A stretch of 64,000 nt of DNA from Rhodoligotrophos appendicifer (GTDB lineage Bacteria > Pseudomonadota > Alphaproteobacteria > Rhizobiales > Im1). Position 1 is the stretch's first letter, and every line of letters begins with the position of its first letter. Positions 50,804 through 59,811 of this stretch are shown here, piece after piece. The translations under genes and the position numbers were made by a program. The notes under the pieces are model-generated. The model was not told where the DNA came from, did not search any database, and was given only the letters and a program-made list of their open reading frames with translations. The stretch lies in contig NZ_VHKL01000005.1 in assembly GCF_007474605.1 (NCBI RefSeq), positions 124,001-188,000 on the forward strand. Direction: 5' to 3'.

Positions 50804-51652
50804 GTGGTTGAGGACGCCGTGGCCGCTTTTCTGTGCACAGCCTGCGGAATGCAATTCGAGCCGACCCCGGCGCCACCGCCCTCCTGTCCCATCTGCGAGG
50901 AGGAGCGTCAGTTCGTTCCCGAGACCGGCCAGGGCTGGATTACGATGGCCGAGCTCCGCCGACGCCACATCAACGCGTTCCGGCAATATGAACCCGGCCT
51001 GCTCGGGATCGGGACGGTGCCCCATTTCGCCATCGGTCAGCGGGCGCTGCTGCTGGTGACCGATGTGGGGAACATCCTTTGGGACTGCATCTCTCTCGTC
51101 GATGATGCAACCATCAGCGTCATCAGGGCCATGGGCGGACTGGCGGCCATTGCCGTGTCCCATCCCCATTATTACAGCTCCATCATCGAGTGGAGCCGCG
51201 CCTTTGGGGATGTGCCCATCTTCTTGCATGAGGCCGACCGGCGGTGGGTCATGCGCCCTGATCCCGCCATTGAATTCTGGGCCGGCGAACATCTGCTGCT
51301 GGCGGATGGCATCACGTTGATCCGCTGCGGAGGTCATTTCGCCGGCGGGACGGTGCTGCATTGGGAAGAGGCGGCGGCGGGCAGGGGGGCCTTGCTCTCG
51401 GGCGATGTCATTCAAGTCGTCGCCGACAATCGTCATGTCAGCTTCATGCGCAGCTTTCCGAACTACATTCCCTTGTCCGAAGCGGCCGTGCGACGCATCG
51501 AAGCGGCCGTGAACCCCTTTCCCTTTGACAAGATCTACGGCGCGTTCTGGGATCGGCTGATCGAAACCGATGGCAAGTCGGCTTTGCAGCGATCGGCGGA
51601 ACGATATGTCCTGTCCATCACGGGTCACGGTGCCGCCGATGACGAACAGTGA
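50804..51652 (+). CDS. MBL-fold protein with N-terminal zinc ribbon
   Basis: 282 residues. Four cysteines C11, C14, C28 and C31 (CTACG and CPIC) form a zinc-ribbon-like knuckle. The rest is a metallo-beta-lactamase fold, but the expected HxHxDH is replaced by HPHYYSS and no canonical third-ligand Asp-His follows; a His (GGHFAGGT) and an Asp (LSGDVIQVV) are kept. The start is a GTG at 50804 and is uncertain. Many such proteins are annotated as hydrolases, but the degenerate metal site leaves function open. It is divergent from the Na/Pi gene, about 120 bases apart. Confidence 0.82.
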   Translation: MVEDAVAAFLCTACGMQFEPTPAPPPSCPICEEERQFVPETGQGWITMAELRRRHINAFRQYEPGLLGIGTVPHFAIGQRALLLVTDVGNILWDCISLVDDATISVIRAMGGLAAIAVSHPHYYSSIIEWSRAFGDVPIFLHEADRRWVMRPDPAIEFWAGEHLLLADGITLIRCGGHFAGGTVLHWEEAAAGRGALLSGDVIQVVADNRHVSFMRSFPNYIPLSEAAVRRIEAAVNPFPFDKIYGAFWDRLIETDGKSALQRSAERYVLSITGHGAADDEQ

Positions 51653-51909
51653 GGCGAGCCCCGCGCCGATCGCCCTAGTGACGCCACGGTTCTGATTCTC
51701 TATCCGCTTGGCGAAACTGTGGAACAGCTGTCACCATCGCGAGTTAAGCAGATTTATGAATGCAAAGCCGAAACTGCACAGATTTCGCTTGCGCAGTCAT
51801 CGAATGTTCATGTGATTTGTGTCGGGATTTCCAGATGACGCCTGCGGCTGCGTCAGGACCTGCCGGCAAGTGACTGCCCGGTAAGTGATAACGATCAGGG
51901 ACGACAAGA

Positions 51910-52434
51910 ATGACGAGATCTTCAGAACAGCATTTTTCTTCCTGCCGCACCATTTTGCGCGGCTGTCTGGCTGCCGTGCTGTTGGGAGCGACCCTGTCGG
52001 GTCCGGTGACGGCGCAGACGGCTGCCCCGCCCGCCGCCACAACGACACCTGCCCCCGTCCAGGCACCGAATACCACCATCATCGACCTGACCGTCGACGG
52101 GCTGCAGTCGGACGATGGAATGCTGCTGTGGACATTGTTCCAGGGGGAGGAGAATTTCGAATCCTTCGATCCCGAGAAGTCGATCGCCAAGGGCAAATGT
52201 CAGATCGTGAACAAGGTTTGCACGGTTCAGATCCCCGCCGTGCCCTTTGGAGAATACGCGCTGATCGTCGCCCATGACGTCGATGGGAACGGCGAAATCG
52301 ACCGCAATCCGCTGTCGGACGAGCTCAAGGGCATTTCCAACTACACCAGCAAGCTGTGGTGGAAGCCGAATTGGGATGATGCGAAATTTACCGCCAGCCA
52401 GCCCCAGATGCCGATGACGATCACCGTCTATTGA
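51910..52434 (+). CDS. DUF2141 domain secreted protein
   Basis: 174 residues. A signal peptide is visible (RGCLAAVLLGATLSGPVTAQ, cleavage near residue 36), then a Pro/Ala-rich linker, then a DUF2141 domain with LTVDGLQSDDGMLLWTLFQ and the ending YALIVAHDVDGNGEIDRN, in which DVDGNGEID looks like a calcium-binding loop. DUF2141 proteins are periplasmic or exported and of unknown role. It is followed by a GC-rich hairpin. Confidence 0.85.
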   Translation: MTRSSEQHFSSCRTILRGCLAAVLLGATLSGPVTAQTAAPPAATTTPAPVQAPNTTIIDLTVDGLQSDDGMLLWTLFQGEENFESFDPEKSIAKGKCQIVNKVCTVQIPAVPFGEYALIVAHDVDGNGEIDRNPLSDELKGISNYTSKLWWKPNWDDAKFTASQPQMPMTITVY

Positions 52435-52437
52435 AAC

Positions 52438-52463
52438 GAAAAGGGCGCGCCATGAGCGCGCCC
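52438..52463 (-). terminator. Rho-independent terminator between two convergent genes
   Basis: GGGCGCGC (52443-52450) and GCGCGCCC (52456-52463) form a perfect eight-base stem with a five-base loop. On the minus strand a TTTTCGTTT run follows the stem, so it terminates the small proline-rich gene; the plus strand lacks a good T-run but the stem also follows the DUF2141 stop. Confidence 0.72.
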
Positions 52464-52501
52464 GAAGATCCTATGGGCCCGCTCCCGAGGCGGGCCGTAT
52501 T

Positions 52502-52789
52502 CTACCGGTAATAGCCGCGACGCCAATAGGGTGCGGGTCCATAGACGGGCCGGTAACCGCCCCAGTACCGTGGCGGCCGCGGCGCGACATAAACCGGCGG
52601 TGGCGCGTAGTAGACCGGTGGCGGTGGCGCATAATAGACCGGCGGCGGCGGATAGTAGACGGGTGGCGGCGCGAAATAGGGGGCGCCGATGACCACATCC
52701 ACGCGGGCTTGCGCAGGCGACGAGGCGGTCACCGCCCCGAGGGCTGCGAGGCCCAATAGTCCGGCTGAAGCGAAAGCTTTACTCAACAT
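52502..52789 (-). CDS. Small exported proline/tyrosine-rich protein
   Basis: 95 residues. A signal peptide (LLGLAALGAVTASSPAQA, cleavage near residue 29) is followed by a short segment DVVIGAPYF and then about 30 residues made of repeated PPPVYY units (for example APPPVYYPPPP), ending with an Arg/Tyr-rich tail. This resembles the PXXP/YXPPP exported proteins of alphaproteobacteria whose function is unknown; it may be a cell-envelope component. The ATG at 52789 is the only start that leaves a good signal peptide. Confidence 0.8.
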   Translation of the reverse strand: MLSKAFASAGLLGLAALGAVTASSPAQARVDVVIGAPYFAPPPVYYPPPPVYYAPPPPVYYAPPPVYVAPRPPRYWGGYRPVYGPAPYWRRGYYR

Positions 52790-52961
52790 GGCACCTTGCT
52801 CCTCGATGATCCGGGCTACGGCTTCAACGCCCGGATCGTCTAAAAATATCAACAAAAGATGAACTGGGGATGTACGGAATCTGATCCTGGCGCGGCCGGC
52901 CGTTGCTCGCGGCGCCGGGTTTCGATATGACTGCCGCCATATCCCGAAAATCGGAAGCACC

Positions 52962-54617
52962 ATGGCTGCCCAGTACATCTATCATATGCACGAATTGTCG
53001 AAGGCCTATCCCGGCGGCAAGAAGGTCCTCGATAACGTAAATCTCTCCTTCTACCCGGGGGCGAAGATCGGCGTCTTGGGCCCGAACGGGTCCGGGAAAT
53101 CCACCCTGCTGAAGATCATGGGGGGCTTGGATAAGGAGTTCTCGGGCGAAGCCTGGGCGGCCGAGGGCGTCAAGGTCGGATATCTGCCCCAGGAACCTCA
53201 GCTCGACACGAGCAAGAGCGTCCGTGAAAACGTGATGGAAGGCGTCGCTGAGAAGCAGGCGATTCTCGATCGTTATAACGAGCTCATGATGAACTACTCC
53301 GACGAGACGGCCGACGAGGGGGCCAAGCTTCAGGATGTCATCGACAGCCAGAATCTCTGGGATCTCGAATCGCAGGTCGAGCAGGCCATGGATGCCTTGC
53401 GCTGTCCCTCCGACGACGCTGACATCCAAAAGCTCTCAGGCGGCGAGAAGCGTCGGGTCGCTCTGACCAAGCTTCTGCTGTCCAAGCCGGACCTCCTGCT
53501 GCTCGACGAACCGACCAACCATCTTGATGCCGAATCCGTCGCCTGGCTGGAGCATTTCCTGAAGGCTTACGGCGGGACCGTGGTCCTCGTGACCCATGAC
53601 CGCTATTTCCTCGACAATGTGACCGGCTGGATCCTGGAGCTCGATCGCGGCCGTGGCATTCCCTATGAGGGCAACTACTCCGCCTGGCTGGAACAGAAGC
53701 AGAAGCGCCTGATCCAGGAGGGCCGGGAGGAGGAGGCACGCCAGCGCAATCTGAAGGAAGAGCTGGAATGGGTGCGTCAGAGCCCGCGCGCCCGTCAGGC
53801 CAAGTCCAAGGCGCGCCTGAATGCCTATGAGGAGTTGCTGAACCAGGATGTAGGCGACAAGGTCAATCAGCAGCAGATCACCATCCCACCGGGACCGCGC
53901 TTGGGCAATGTCGTCATCGAAGCCGAGGGTCTGAACAAGGCCTATGGCGACAAGCTCCTGATCGAGGGTCTGGATTTCCGTCTGCCGCCGGGCGGCATCG
54001 TCGGCGTCGTCGGCCCCAATGGTGCGGGCAAGACCACTTTGTTCCGGATGATCACCGGCCAGGACAAGCCCGATGGCGGCGCTCTGCGCGTCGGCGAGAC
54101 CGTCGTTCTCGGTTATGTCGATCAGTCCCGGGATTCACTGGCGCCCAATAAGAATGTCTGGGAGGAGATCTCTGACGGCAATGACATTATCGTGCTGGGC
54201 AAGCGGGAAGTGCCGTCGCGCGCTTATGTGAGCTGGTTCAACTTCCGCGGCGGCGATCAGCAGAAGAAGGTCGGTCAGCTGTCCGGCGGCGAGCGTAACC
54301 GCGTCCACATCGCCAAGATGCTCAAATCAGGCGCCAACGTCATCCTCCTCGACGAACCGACCAATGATCTGGACGTTGACACGCTGCGGGCGCTCGAGGA
54401 TGCGTTGCTGGATTTTGGCGGCTGCGCGGTTGTGATCAGCCACGATCGCTGGTTCCTCGACCGGACCGCGACCCATATCCTCGCCTTCGAGGGCGACAGC
54501 CATGTGGAATGGTTCGAGGGTAATTTCGAGGCCTATGAGGAAGACAAGAAGCGCCGCCTTGGCGACGAGGCGGTGCAGCCTCACCGGGTCAAGTACAAGC
54601 GCTTCGAGCGGAATTGA
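52962..54617 (+). CDS. ettA: Energy-dependent translational throttle protein (ABC-F)
   Basis: 551 residues with two ABC ATPase domains and no membrane segments. First Walker [10 protein letters not shown] is at residues 40-48, with signature LSGGEKRR and Walker [15 protein letters not shown]; the second Walker A is GPNGAGKTT with LSGGERNR and [13 protein letters not shown]. The EttA-type arm and interdomain linker (about 245-320, Arg/Lys/Glu-rich, with [22 protein letters not shown]) are present. It binds the ribosomal E site and gates translation in response to the ADP/ATP ratio. The YchJ-type gene starts right after its stop. Confidence 0.96.
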   Translation: MAAQYIYHMHELSKAYPGGKKVLDNVNLSFYPGAKIGVLGPNGSGKSTLLKIMGGLDKEFSGEAWAAEGVKVGYLPQEPQLDTSKSVRENVMEGVAEKQAILDRYNELMMNYSDETADEGAKLQDVIDSQNLWDLESQVEQAMDALRCPSDDADIQKLSGGEKRRVALTKLLLSKPDLLLLDEPTNHLDAESVAWLEHFLKAYGGTVVLVTHDRYFLDNVTGWILELDRGRGIPYEGNYSAWLEQKQKRLIQEGREEEARQRNLKEELEWVRQSPRARQAKSKARLNAYEELLNQDVGDKVNQQQITIPPGPRLGNVVIEAEGLNKAYGDKLLIEGLDFRLPPGGIVGVVGPNGAGKTTLFRMITGQDKPDGGALRVGETVVLGYVDQSRDSLAPNKNVWEEISDGNDIIVLGKREVPSRAYVSWFNFRGGDQQKKVGQLSGGERNRVHIAKMLKSGANVILLDEPTNDLDVDTLRALEDALLDFGGCAVVISHDRWFLDRTATHILAFEGDSHVEWFEGNFEAYEEDKKRRLGDEAVQPHRVKYKRFERN

Positions 54618-54622
54618 GGACC

Positions 54623-55138
54623 ATGATGATCACTGCTGGCGATCCCTGCCCCTGCAGCTCCGGTGAAAGCTTCGCCGCCTGCTGTGGTCCCTATATCGCG
54701 AAGGAGCGGGCAGCGCCGACGGCGGAGGCTTTGATGCGCTCCCGCTATTCCGCCTTCGCAGCCGACGCGATCGACTATCTCGAGGACACTCTGCTGCCCA
54801 GCACGCGCGGCGATTTCGACCGCCAGTCGGTGGTCGATTGGGCCCGCAACAGTGAATGGACCGGCTTGGAGATCGTCGCCACGAAGGACGGCGGGGAGAC
54901 TGACCGTGAGGGTCAGGTCGAGTTCATCGCCCACTTCACCATGGACGGCGAGAAGCGGACCCACCACGAGACCTCCCGCTTTTCCAAGAAGGAGGGCCGT
55001 TGGTATTACGTTGACGGCCGCGTCGGCAAGCGTCAGGAGACGGTGGTCCGCTCGACGCCGAAGCTCGGCCGAAACGATCCCTGCAGCTGCGGGAGCGGCA
55101 AGAAGTACAAGAAATGTTGTGGTGCCGCGGCCGCGTGA
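54623..55138 (+). CDS. YchJ-family protein with two SEC-C zinc motifs
   Basis: 171 residues. The N-terminal SEC-C motif is [15 protein letters not shown] (about residues 7-21) and the C-terminal one [16 protein letters not shown], near the end; between them is the YchJ domain with [22 protein letters not shown] and [13 protein letters not shown] motifs bind zinc. The start is a run of two ATGs (54623, 54626) after GAGGA; the former is used. Its function is unknown. It is closely downstream of ettA and may share its transcript. Confidence 0.88.
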   Translation: MMITAGDPCPCSSGESFAACCGPYIAKERAAPTAEALMRSRYSAFAADAIDYLEDTLLPSTRGDFDRQSVVDWARNSEWTGLEIVATKDGGETDREGQVEFIAHFTMDGEKRTHHETSRFSKKEGRWYYVDGRVGKRQETVVRSTPKLGRNDPCSCGSGKKYKKCCGAAAA

Positions 55139-55198
55139 CGAGATTGGGCACCGCCGGCCTGGACGCTGGCCGTGCCCTGGACGCTGCGATCGACCGCG

Positions 55199-55846
55199 TT
55201 AGCGGTTGACCTTGATCTCTGTGTTCCGCCGGCTGCCCGCGGGTTCGAGATAGATGAAGGCCGCATCGATGCTCTGGCCTCCATTCTGGATGGCCGAGGT
55301 GACCGATGACCGGAGCAGCTGGCCAAGCCAGACATTGGTGACGTTCACATCGAGAACCTTGCAGTCATTGCCGGCAGCGGAGACTTTCCAGATCACCTTC
55401 TGCGAAGGGCGGCCGCCCAGGAATTTGAGGGACGTCTCCACATTGACGGCATTGCCCTGCGCCTTCGTGGAAGTCACCACCACGCTGCTGGCACGAAACT
55501 TCCGATAATTATCGGCGAGGGTCTTGGCGATGAACTGCTTCACCAGGGCCGTATAGTCGCCAATGCGATCCGGTGGCAGGAGCTTGCGATACTGGCCCAG
55601 CGACAAGAGCGCGATGGTTTGATTGTCCGCATGCCGGTCGATGACCCCGTAGAATGCCTGGGGCGTACCCTTCTGGGCCGCATTGATCATGTCGGCGCCG
55701 ATGCCGTCCACGCACGCGCCGACGTCCTGAGCCTGCGACGCTGACCCGGCAGCAGAGGCTGCCAGTGCGGAGATAATGACCAGCGCTCGACACGAGCGAC
55801 GGCCGAACCAACGGAATCCCACCGCCGAAAATCCTTTGGGACGCAT
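55199..55846 (-). CDS. MlaC-family phospholipid-binding protein (second copy)
   Basis: 215 residues with a signal peptide (ALVIISALAASAAGSASQAQ, cleavage near residue 40). The mature protein has the MlaC/Ttg2D fold landmarks: LSLGQYRKLLPPDRIGDYTALVKQFIAKTLADNYRKF and VIWKVSAAGNDCKVLDVNVTNVWLGQLLRSSV. MlaC carries phospholipids across the periplasm between MlaA and MlaD. I chose ATG 55846, as the upstream extension lacks signal-peptide features. It follows another mlaC-like gene, past a strong terminator, and so is probably from its own promoter or a read-through transcript. Confidence 0.84.
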   Translation of the reverse strand: MRPKGFSAVGFRWFGRRSCRALVIISALAASAAGSASQAQDVGACVDGIGADMINAAQKGTPQAFYGVIDRHADNQTIALLSLGQYRKLLPPDRIGDYTALVKQFIAKTLADNYRKFRASSVVVTSTKAQGNAVNVETSLKFLGGRPSQKVIWKVSAAGNDCKVLDVNVTNVWLGQLLRSSVTSAIQNGGQSIDAAFIYLEPAGSRRNTEIKVNR

Positions 55847-55950
55847 CAACCCACCTTCTGTTTCGAGCCGCGACACTTCCAACAGCACGCCGACGCTCAC
55901 GATGATCTGGCCCCGTCTCCCAGGCGGCGACCTTTATCGGATTCCGACAG

Positions 55951-55982
55951 GAAAAAAAAGAGCGACCGCAAAGGGTCGCTCT
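55951..55982 (-). terminator. Rho-independent terminator after the first mlaC gene
   Basis: AGAGCGACC (55959-55967) and GGTCGCTCT (55974-55982) form a nine-base stem with a six-base loop. On the minus strand eight T residues follow directly (complement of 55952-55959). This is a canonical strong terminator for the gene ending at 56012. Confidence 0.88.
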
Positions 55983-56011
55983 ACATTTGCCTCAATTTTT
56001 CGAGGGAATGT

Positions 56012-56614
56012 CTATTTCTGCAGGAAGGCCATCAGCGAACCGACGTCGCCATTGTTCTGGCTGATCACCGAGACGAAGCTCTGCTGGGTGAGGCCGGCAA
56101 GCCAAACCCCTTGCACGTTGATGTCGAAAATCTTGTAGCCGCCGCCAGCCTTCACCAGCCGCCAGATGACGGGCATCGCCGGCCGGCCGTCGGAGAACTG
56201 CACTTCGCTTGAGACGATGACGCTATCCGAGCGAGCCTGTGATCCGTTGATCTTCAGAGAAGAGCCGCTGATCTTGCTGGCGTTCGAGACGAACACATTC
56301 GTGATGTAGGTCTCGAAGAGCTTGTAATATTCCTTCTTCTGCGCGGCTGGCAGCTTGGCGCGATAGCGGCCTAGGCTGTAATTCGCGATGGTCTGGATAT
56401 CGGCGCTCTTGCGGAGAATGGCGCCGAATTGTCCAGCCGACTGGGCACGCGCGGCCGCCAGCACGTTCTGTCCGATGGACTGAACGAATTTTTCGGCGCC
56501 GGTGTCGGCCAGAGCGATAACGGGATTGTGCAGGAGGACGGTCGCGGAGAGCAATCCTGTCCCCAACACGCTCAAGAAGGCCCTACGGGAAACAGACCCC
56601 GAGCAGGTTTTCAT
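56012..56614 (-). CDS. mlaC: MlaC-family phospholipid-binding protein (first copy)
   Basis: 200 residues. The N-terminus MKTCSGSVSRRAFLSVLGTGLLSATVLL is a signal peptide of the twin-arginine-like type (SRRAFL), with cleavage near ALAD at about 37. The mature MlaC domain includes GRYRAKLPAAQKKEYYKLFETYITNVFVSNA and VIWRLVKAGGGYKIFDINVQGVWLAGLTQQSF. It ends in a strong terminator. The mlaA gene is 51 bases upstream on the same strand, so mlaA and mlaC are likely co-transcribed; mlaD, mlaE and mlaF are not in the window. Confidence 0.9.
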   Translation of the reverse strand: MKTCSGSVSRRAFLSVLGTGLLSATVLLHNPVIALADTGAEKFVQSIGQNVLAAARAQSAGQFGAILRKSADIQTIANYSLGRYRAKLPAAQKKEYYKLFETYITNVFVSNASKISGSSLKINGSQARSDSVIVSSEVQFSDGRPAMPVIWRLVKAGGGYKIFDINVQGVWLAGLTQQSFVSVISQNNGDVGSLMAFLQK

Positions 56615-56665
56615 ATGGCATCCTTTCAGGCATGCAGAGTTGCGAGAGGTTAACTGGTAAATGCG

Positions 56666-57643
56666 TCATTCCGAAACGTCCGGAATATCCGAGAGTTCCT
56701 CGACGTCGATCCGCCCATTTCGAATCTCGGCCTCACGGTACTGGAAGTAAAGATCTCGGACTGCCGCGTAATAATCTGGCGAGGTCTGGCGCAGACTGTC
56801 GATTTGGTCAAGAGCCGATTCGCGTGACACCATGGTTTGCGCCATCGTCGGCGACATGCTTTCGACGACAGCCGCATCCATGAGCAGCCACGTGGTCGGT
56901 GTCGTCACGGCGTCGGCGACCCGTCCGACCGCGTGTCGCAATGTGGAGGGGCCGAACAGAGGCAGGACGATATAGGGGCCGGATTTGATGCCATAGACCG
57001 CCATGGTCTGGTCGAAATCTTCCGAATGCTGGGCAAATCCGTTCTGGGCCGCCACATCGAGAAATCCACCGACGCCGACGGTCGAGTTCATCGCAAAGCG
57101 AACCAGCGTGGTCTGCGCCCGGTCGCCTTCGCCCTGCAGCAGGTCGTTGATCAGCGTCACCGGAGAGGCGGCATTGGCAAGGATGTTTGCCACCCCCTGT
57201 CGTAAGACGGAGGGCACCAGAAAGCGGTACGCTGTGGCTGCGGGCTTGAGGATGGCCACATCCAGCGTATCGTTGACGGTGAACATCACTCGATTGAAGC
57301 GCTCCAGCGGATCGGCCCGATCGCTGGGGTCGACCCTCAGATCGTCACCGGCTCCGTCCGTAGGCTCCAGATCTTCGATCGAACCGAGAGTGCCGGCCGG
57401 CGAGGCCAGCACGTTTGCGCTCGGTGGCACTTCGGGCTGGGTAAAGGCCTGCACGGCGGCGATCAGCTCGGCATCGTAATAGGGCGCCGAGACGATCGCC
57501 TCCTGCGCGACCAGCTTCTGTCCGAGGCCGGCCGTGACCGCGATACAGACGGCACCCGCCAGCAGCGCGCGCGACCCCCGCCGGAGCATCCCGTCATGCT
57601 GGTCACTCTTCACTCTGCCGCGCAGGCCCATGCAGGCGATCAT
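56666..57643 (-). CDS. mlaA: MlaA/VacJ-family outer-membrane lipid-transport protein
   Basis: 325 residues. The MlaA domain (about 110-300) contains DPLERFNRVMFTVNDTLDVAILKPAATAYRFLVP, FAMNSTVGVGGFLDVAAQNGF and the key YGIKSGPYIVLPLFGPSTLR. The N-terminus has a hydrophobic stretch ALLAGAVCIAVTAG, but the Cys is preceded by AGAV and does not fit a normal lipobox, so membrane attachment by lipidation is doubtful; residues 50-105 are an extra acidic Pro-rich linker. The start is ATG 57643, but ATG at codon 19 is also plausible. MlaA removes mislocalised phospholipids from the outer leaflet. Confidence 0.88.
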   Translation of the reverse strand: MIACMGLRGRVKSDQHDGMLRRGSRALLAGAVCIAVTAGLGQKLVAQEAIVSAPYYDAELIAAVQAFTQPEVPPSANVLASPAGTLGSIEDLEPTDGAGDDLRVDPSDRADPLERFNRVMFTVNDTLDVAILKPAATAYRFLVPSVLRQGVANILANAASPVTLINDLLQGEGDRAQTTLVRFAMNSTVGVGGFLDVAAQNGFAQHSEDFDQTMAVYGIKSGPYIVLPLFGPSTLRHAVGRVADAVTTPTTWLLMDAAVVESMSPTMAQTMVSRESALDQIDSLRQTSPDYYAAVRDLYFQYREAEIRNGRIDVEELSDIPDVSE

Positions 57644-57827
57644 CGAGCTATCCCGTTCACTAGAGTAAGATGCGCTGGGAGCACATTCCCAAATTTATGA
57701 AATTACGCACTTCTCTATCGCGCAAACCCTAAAACAAACTTTGCGGCGTCAATCTGGCGGAAGCGGCGGAGATCGTCCCGCATTGCAGATTTAGCCATCA
57801 TTCTCGCTCAATTCTTCGTTGGCATAG

Positions 57828-57847
57828 ATATAAAGATATGTTTATGT
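57828..57847. promoter_or_regulatory. Palindrome upstream of the ArsR-methyltransferase gene
   Basis: ATATAAAGATATGTTTATGT is an imperfect inverted repeat centred between 57837 and 57838, with paired TAAA/TTTA arms and a central ATAT. It overlaps -10-like TATAAA and ends 20 bases before the ATG. AT-rich sites of this form are known for ArsR-type regulators of methionine and SAM-cycle genes, so autoregulation plus control of metF is likely. Confidence 0.55.
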
Positions 57848-57867
57848 AGGCACATGAGGAGTGGCTA

Positions 57868-58878
57868 ATGGTGGATGAGAATCGATCCGAGCAATTGCTG
57901 ACGGCGCTGCGGGCCATTGCTGAGCCGAGCCGGCTGCGCTTGCTCTTCATCATTTCCCACGGCGAGTTCAACGTGACGGAGCTCACCCAGATCCTGGGTC
58001 AGAGCCAGCCGCGCATCAGTAGGCATCTGAAGCTTCTTGTCGATGCCCAAGTGATCGAGCGTCATCGTGAGGGCAGCTGGGTCCTGTTCCGCATGGCTGA
58101 GCGCGAGACCGGGGGGGCCTTGGCGCGCCTGATCGCAGACCTCCTCTCTGCGGATGATCCCTTCCACGCCCGTGATCTGGCGCGCATCGAGACGATTCGC
58201 GCTGAGCGGGCCAATGCGGCGATGAACTTCTTCCGCTCCAATGCAGGCAATTGGGATCGCATCAGATCCCTGCATATCGCCGAGGATCAGGTCGAGGAGG
58301 CCGTCAAGCGGGTCGTGGGCTCCGACCCCGTCGACACGCTGCTCGACGTGGGAACTGGCACCGGACGCATTCTGGAGCTTCTGGGTCCGCGCGTGCGACA
58401 GGGCATCGGGCTCGACATGAGCCGCGAGATGCTGGCGGTCGCCCGGGCCAGGCTCGACGCCGCAGCCCTGCGCCACTGCCAGATCCGGCAGGGTGACATC
58501 TATCACTTGCCCTATGCCAGCCAGAGCATTGATCTTGTCACCATCCATCAGGTCCTGCACTTCTTGGATGAGCCCGAGCGGGCCATTGCGGAGGCGACAC
58601 GGGTGCTGCGCCCGGGCGGACGCCTGCTGGTTGTCGATTTTGCCCCTCACGAGTTTGAATTCCTGCGTGAGAACCAGGCGCATCGTCGTCTGGGCATCTC
58701 CGCTCCGCAATTTTCCGCCTGGGCTGAGCGCGCCGGTCTGGCCAGCGAACTTGTGGAAACGCTGCCGCCGCCGGCCGGTGTGGAGGAAGGCCTGACGGTC
58801 TCTTTGTGGCTGGCGCAGAAGGGCGACACCGAAACCAGACGTGTCCCGGAACTATCCCATATTCTTCAGGTTGAGTGA
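57868..58878 (+). CDS. ArsR-family regulator fused to SAM-dependent methyltransferase domain
   Basis: 336 residues. Residues about 5-80 form a winged helix-turn-helix of the ArsR family (NVTELTQILGQSQPRISRHLKLLVDAQVIERHREGS); the Cys pair of metal-sensing ArsR proteins is absent. Residues about 130-310 are a class I methyltransferase with the SAM motif LDVGTGTGR at D160. This fusion is common next to metF in alphaproteobacteria, and I infer that it senses SAM or S-adenosylhomocysteine, as described for the SahR regulator. An AGGAG precedes the ATG. metF starts 13 bases downstream. Confidence 0.9.
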   Translation: MVDENRSEQLLTALRAIAEPSRLRLLFIISHGEFNVTELTQILGQSQPRISRHLKLLVDAQVIERHREGSWVLFRMAERETGGALARLIADLLSADDPFHARDLARIETIRAERANAAMNFFRSNAGNWDRIRSLHIAEDQVEEAVKRVVGSDPVDTLLDVGTGTGRILELLGPRVRQGIGLDMSREMLAVARARLDAAALRHCQIRQGDIYHLPYASQSIDLVTIHQVLHFLDEPERAIAEATRVLRPGGRLLVVDFAPHEFEFLRENQAHRRLGISAPQFSAWAERAGLASELVETLPPPAGVEEGLTVSLWLAQKGDTETRRVPELSHILQVE

Positions 58879-58890
58879 CGCGAGGGGCCA

Positions 58891-59811
58891 ATGACGATGC
58901 ATCCGACCACACCGATCAGACCTCTCGAGGAGTTTGACTCCAACCGCATCGAGGTGTCGTTCGAACTGTTTCCTGCCAAGACGCCCGGCGCGGGCAAGAC
59001 TTTGGAGGAGACGGTGAGGCGGCTCGCCAGCCTGGAGCCGCGATTCTTTTCTGTCACCTATGGCGCCGGCGGCTCGACCCAGACGGAGACGTCCTCGACA
59101 CTGGACATGATCCGCAACGAGGTGGCGGTGCCCGCTGCCGGCCACCTCACCTGCGTCGGAGCCTCTCGCGCCGACACCGCGGCCATGGTGGAGCGGTATC
59201 GATCCATGGGCATCAAGCACATCGTGGCACTTCGTGGCGATCCCTCAGGGGGTCTCGATAACGCCTATTGCCCTCATCCTGAGGGTTACGCCAATGCCGC
59301 GGCCCTGGTCGCCGGCATTCGCAGTCTGGGCGACTTCGAGATCTCGGTGGCGGCCTATCCAGAAAAGCATCCGGAATCCTCCAGCGTCGAGGCCGATCTC
59401 GCCATGCTGGGCGCCAAGGTGGAAAATGGGGCGACTCGGGCCATCACCCAGTTCTTCTTCGATAACGCCGCCTATTACCGCTATGTCGACCGGGTGCGGG
59501 CGCGCGGCATCGATGTGCCCATCGTTCCCGGCATCGTGCCCATCACCAATTTCGAGCGCGTCTGCGCCTTCGCCCGGAAATGCGGCGCCACGATCCCTCG
59601 CACTCTCGTCGATCGGTTCGCGGGTCTTGAGGGTGATCCCGAGACCATGAAGCTCGTGGCCGCCGCGGTGGCTGCCGAGCAGGTCGCAGCGCTTCGCGAC
59701 CAAGGGGTGCGGCATTTTCATTTCTACACCCTCAACCGGGCTGATCTCGCTTACGCCATCTGCCGCCTTCTCGGTGTCGGACCAAAGAGCGTCGTGCGCC
59801 AGGCGGCCTGA
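58891..59811 (+). CDS. metF: 5,10-methylenetetrahydrofolate reductase
   Basis: 306 residues, FAD-dependent TIM-barrel enzyme that makes 5-methyltetrahydrofolate for methionine synthesis. The N-terminal VSFELFPAKTPGAGKTLEETVRRL carries the catalytic Glu; GAGGSTQTETSS and HIVALRGDPSGG are conserved; ISVAAYPEKHPESSSVEADL and ITQFFFDNAAYYRYVDRVRARGIDVPIVPGIVPI complete the pattern. It is transcribed with the ArsR-methyltransferase gene. A weak five-base hairpin (GGCCT/AGGCC at 59815-59831) follows the stop. Confidence 0.96.
   Translation: MTMHPTTPIRPLEEFDSNRIEVSFELFPAKTPGAGKTLEETVRRLASLEPRFFSVTYGAGGSTQTETSSTLDMIRNEVAVPAAGHLTCVGASRADTAAMVERYRSMGIKHIVALRGDPSGGLDNAYCPHPEGYANAAALVAGIRSLGDFEISVAAYPEKHPESSSVEADLAMLGAKVENGATRAITQFFFDNAAYYRYVDRVRARGIDVPIVPGIVPITNFERVCAFARKCGATIPRTLVDRFAGLEGDPETMKLVAAAVAAEQVAALRDQGVRHFHFYTLNRADLAYAICRLLGVGPKSVVRQAA

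Noticed and set aside
52620-52680. CRISPR-like or tandem DNA repeat in the small exported protein gene
   Set aside because: The repeats are in-frame codon repeats for PPPVYY, not spaced identical repeats, and there are no Cas genes.
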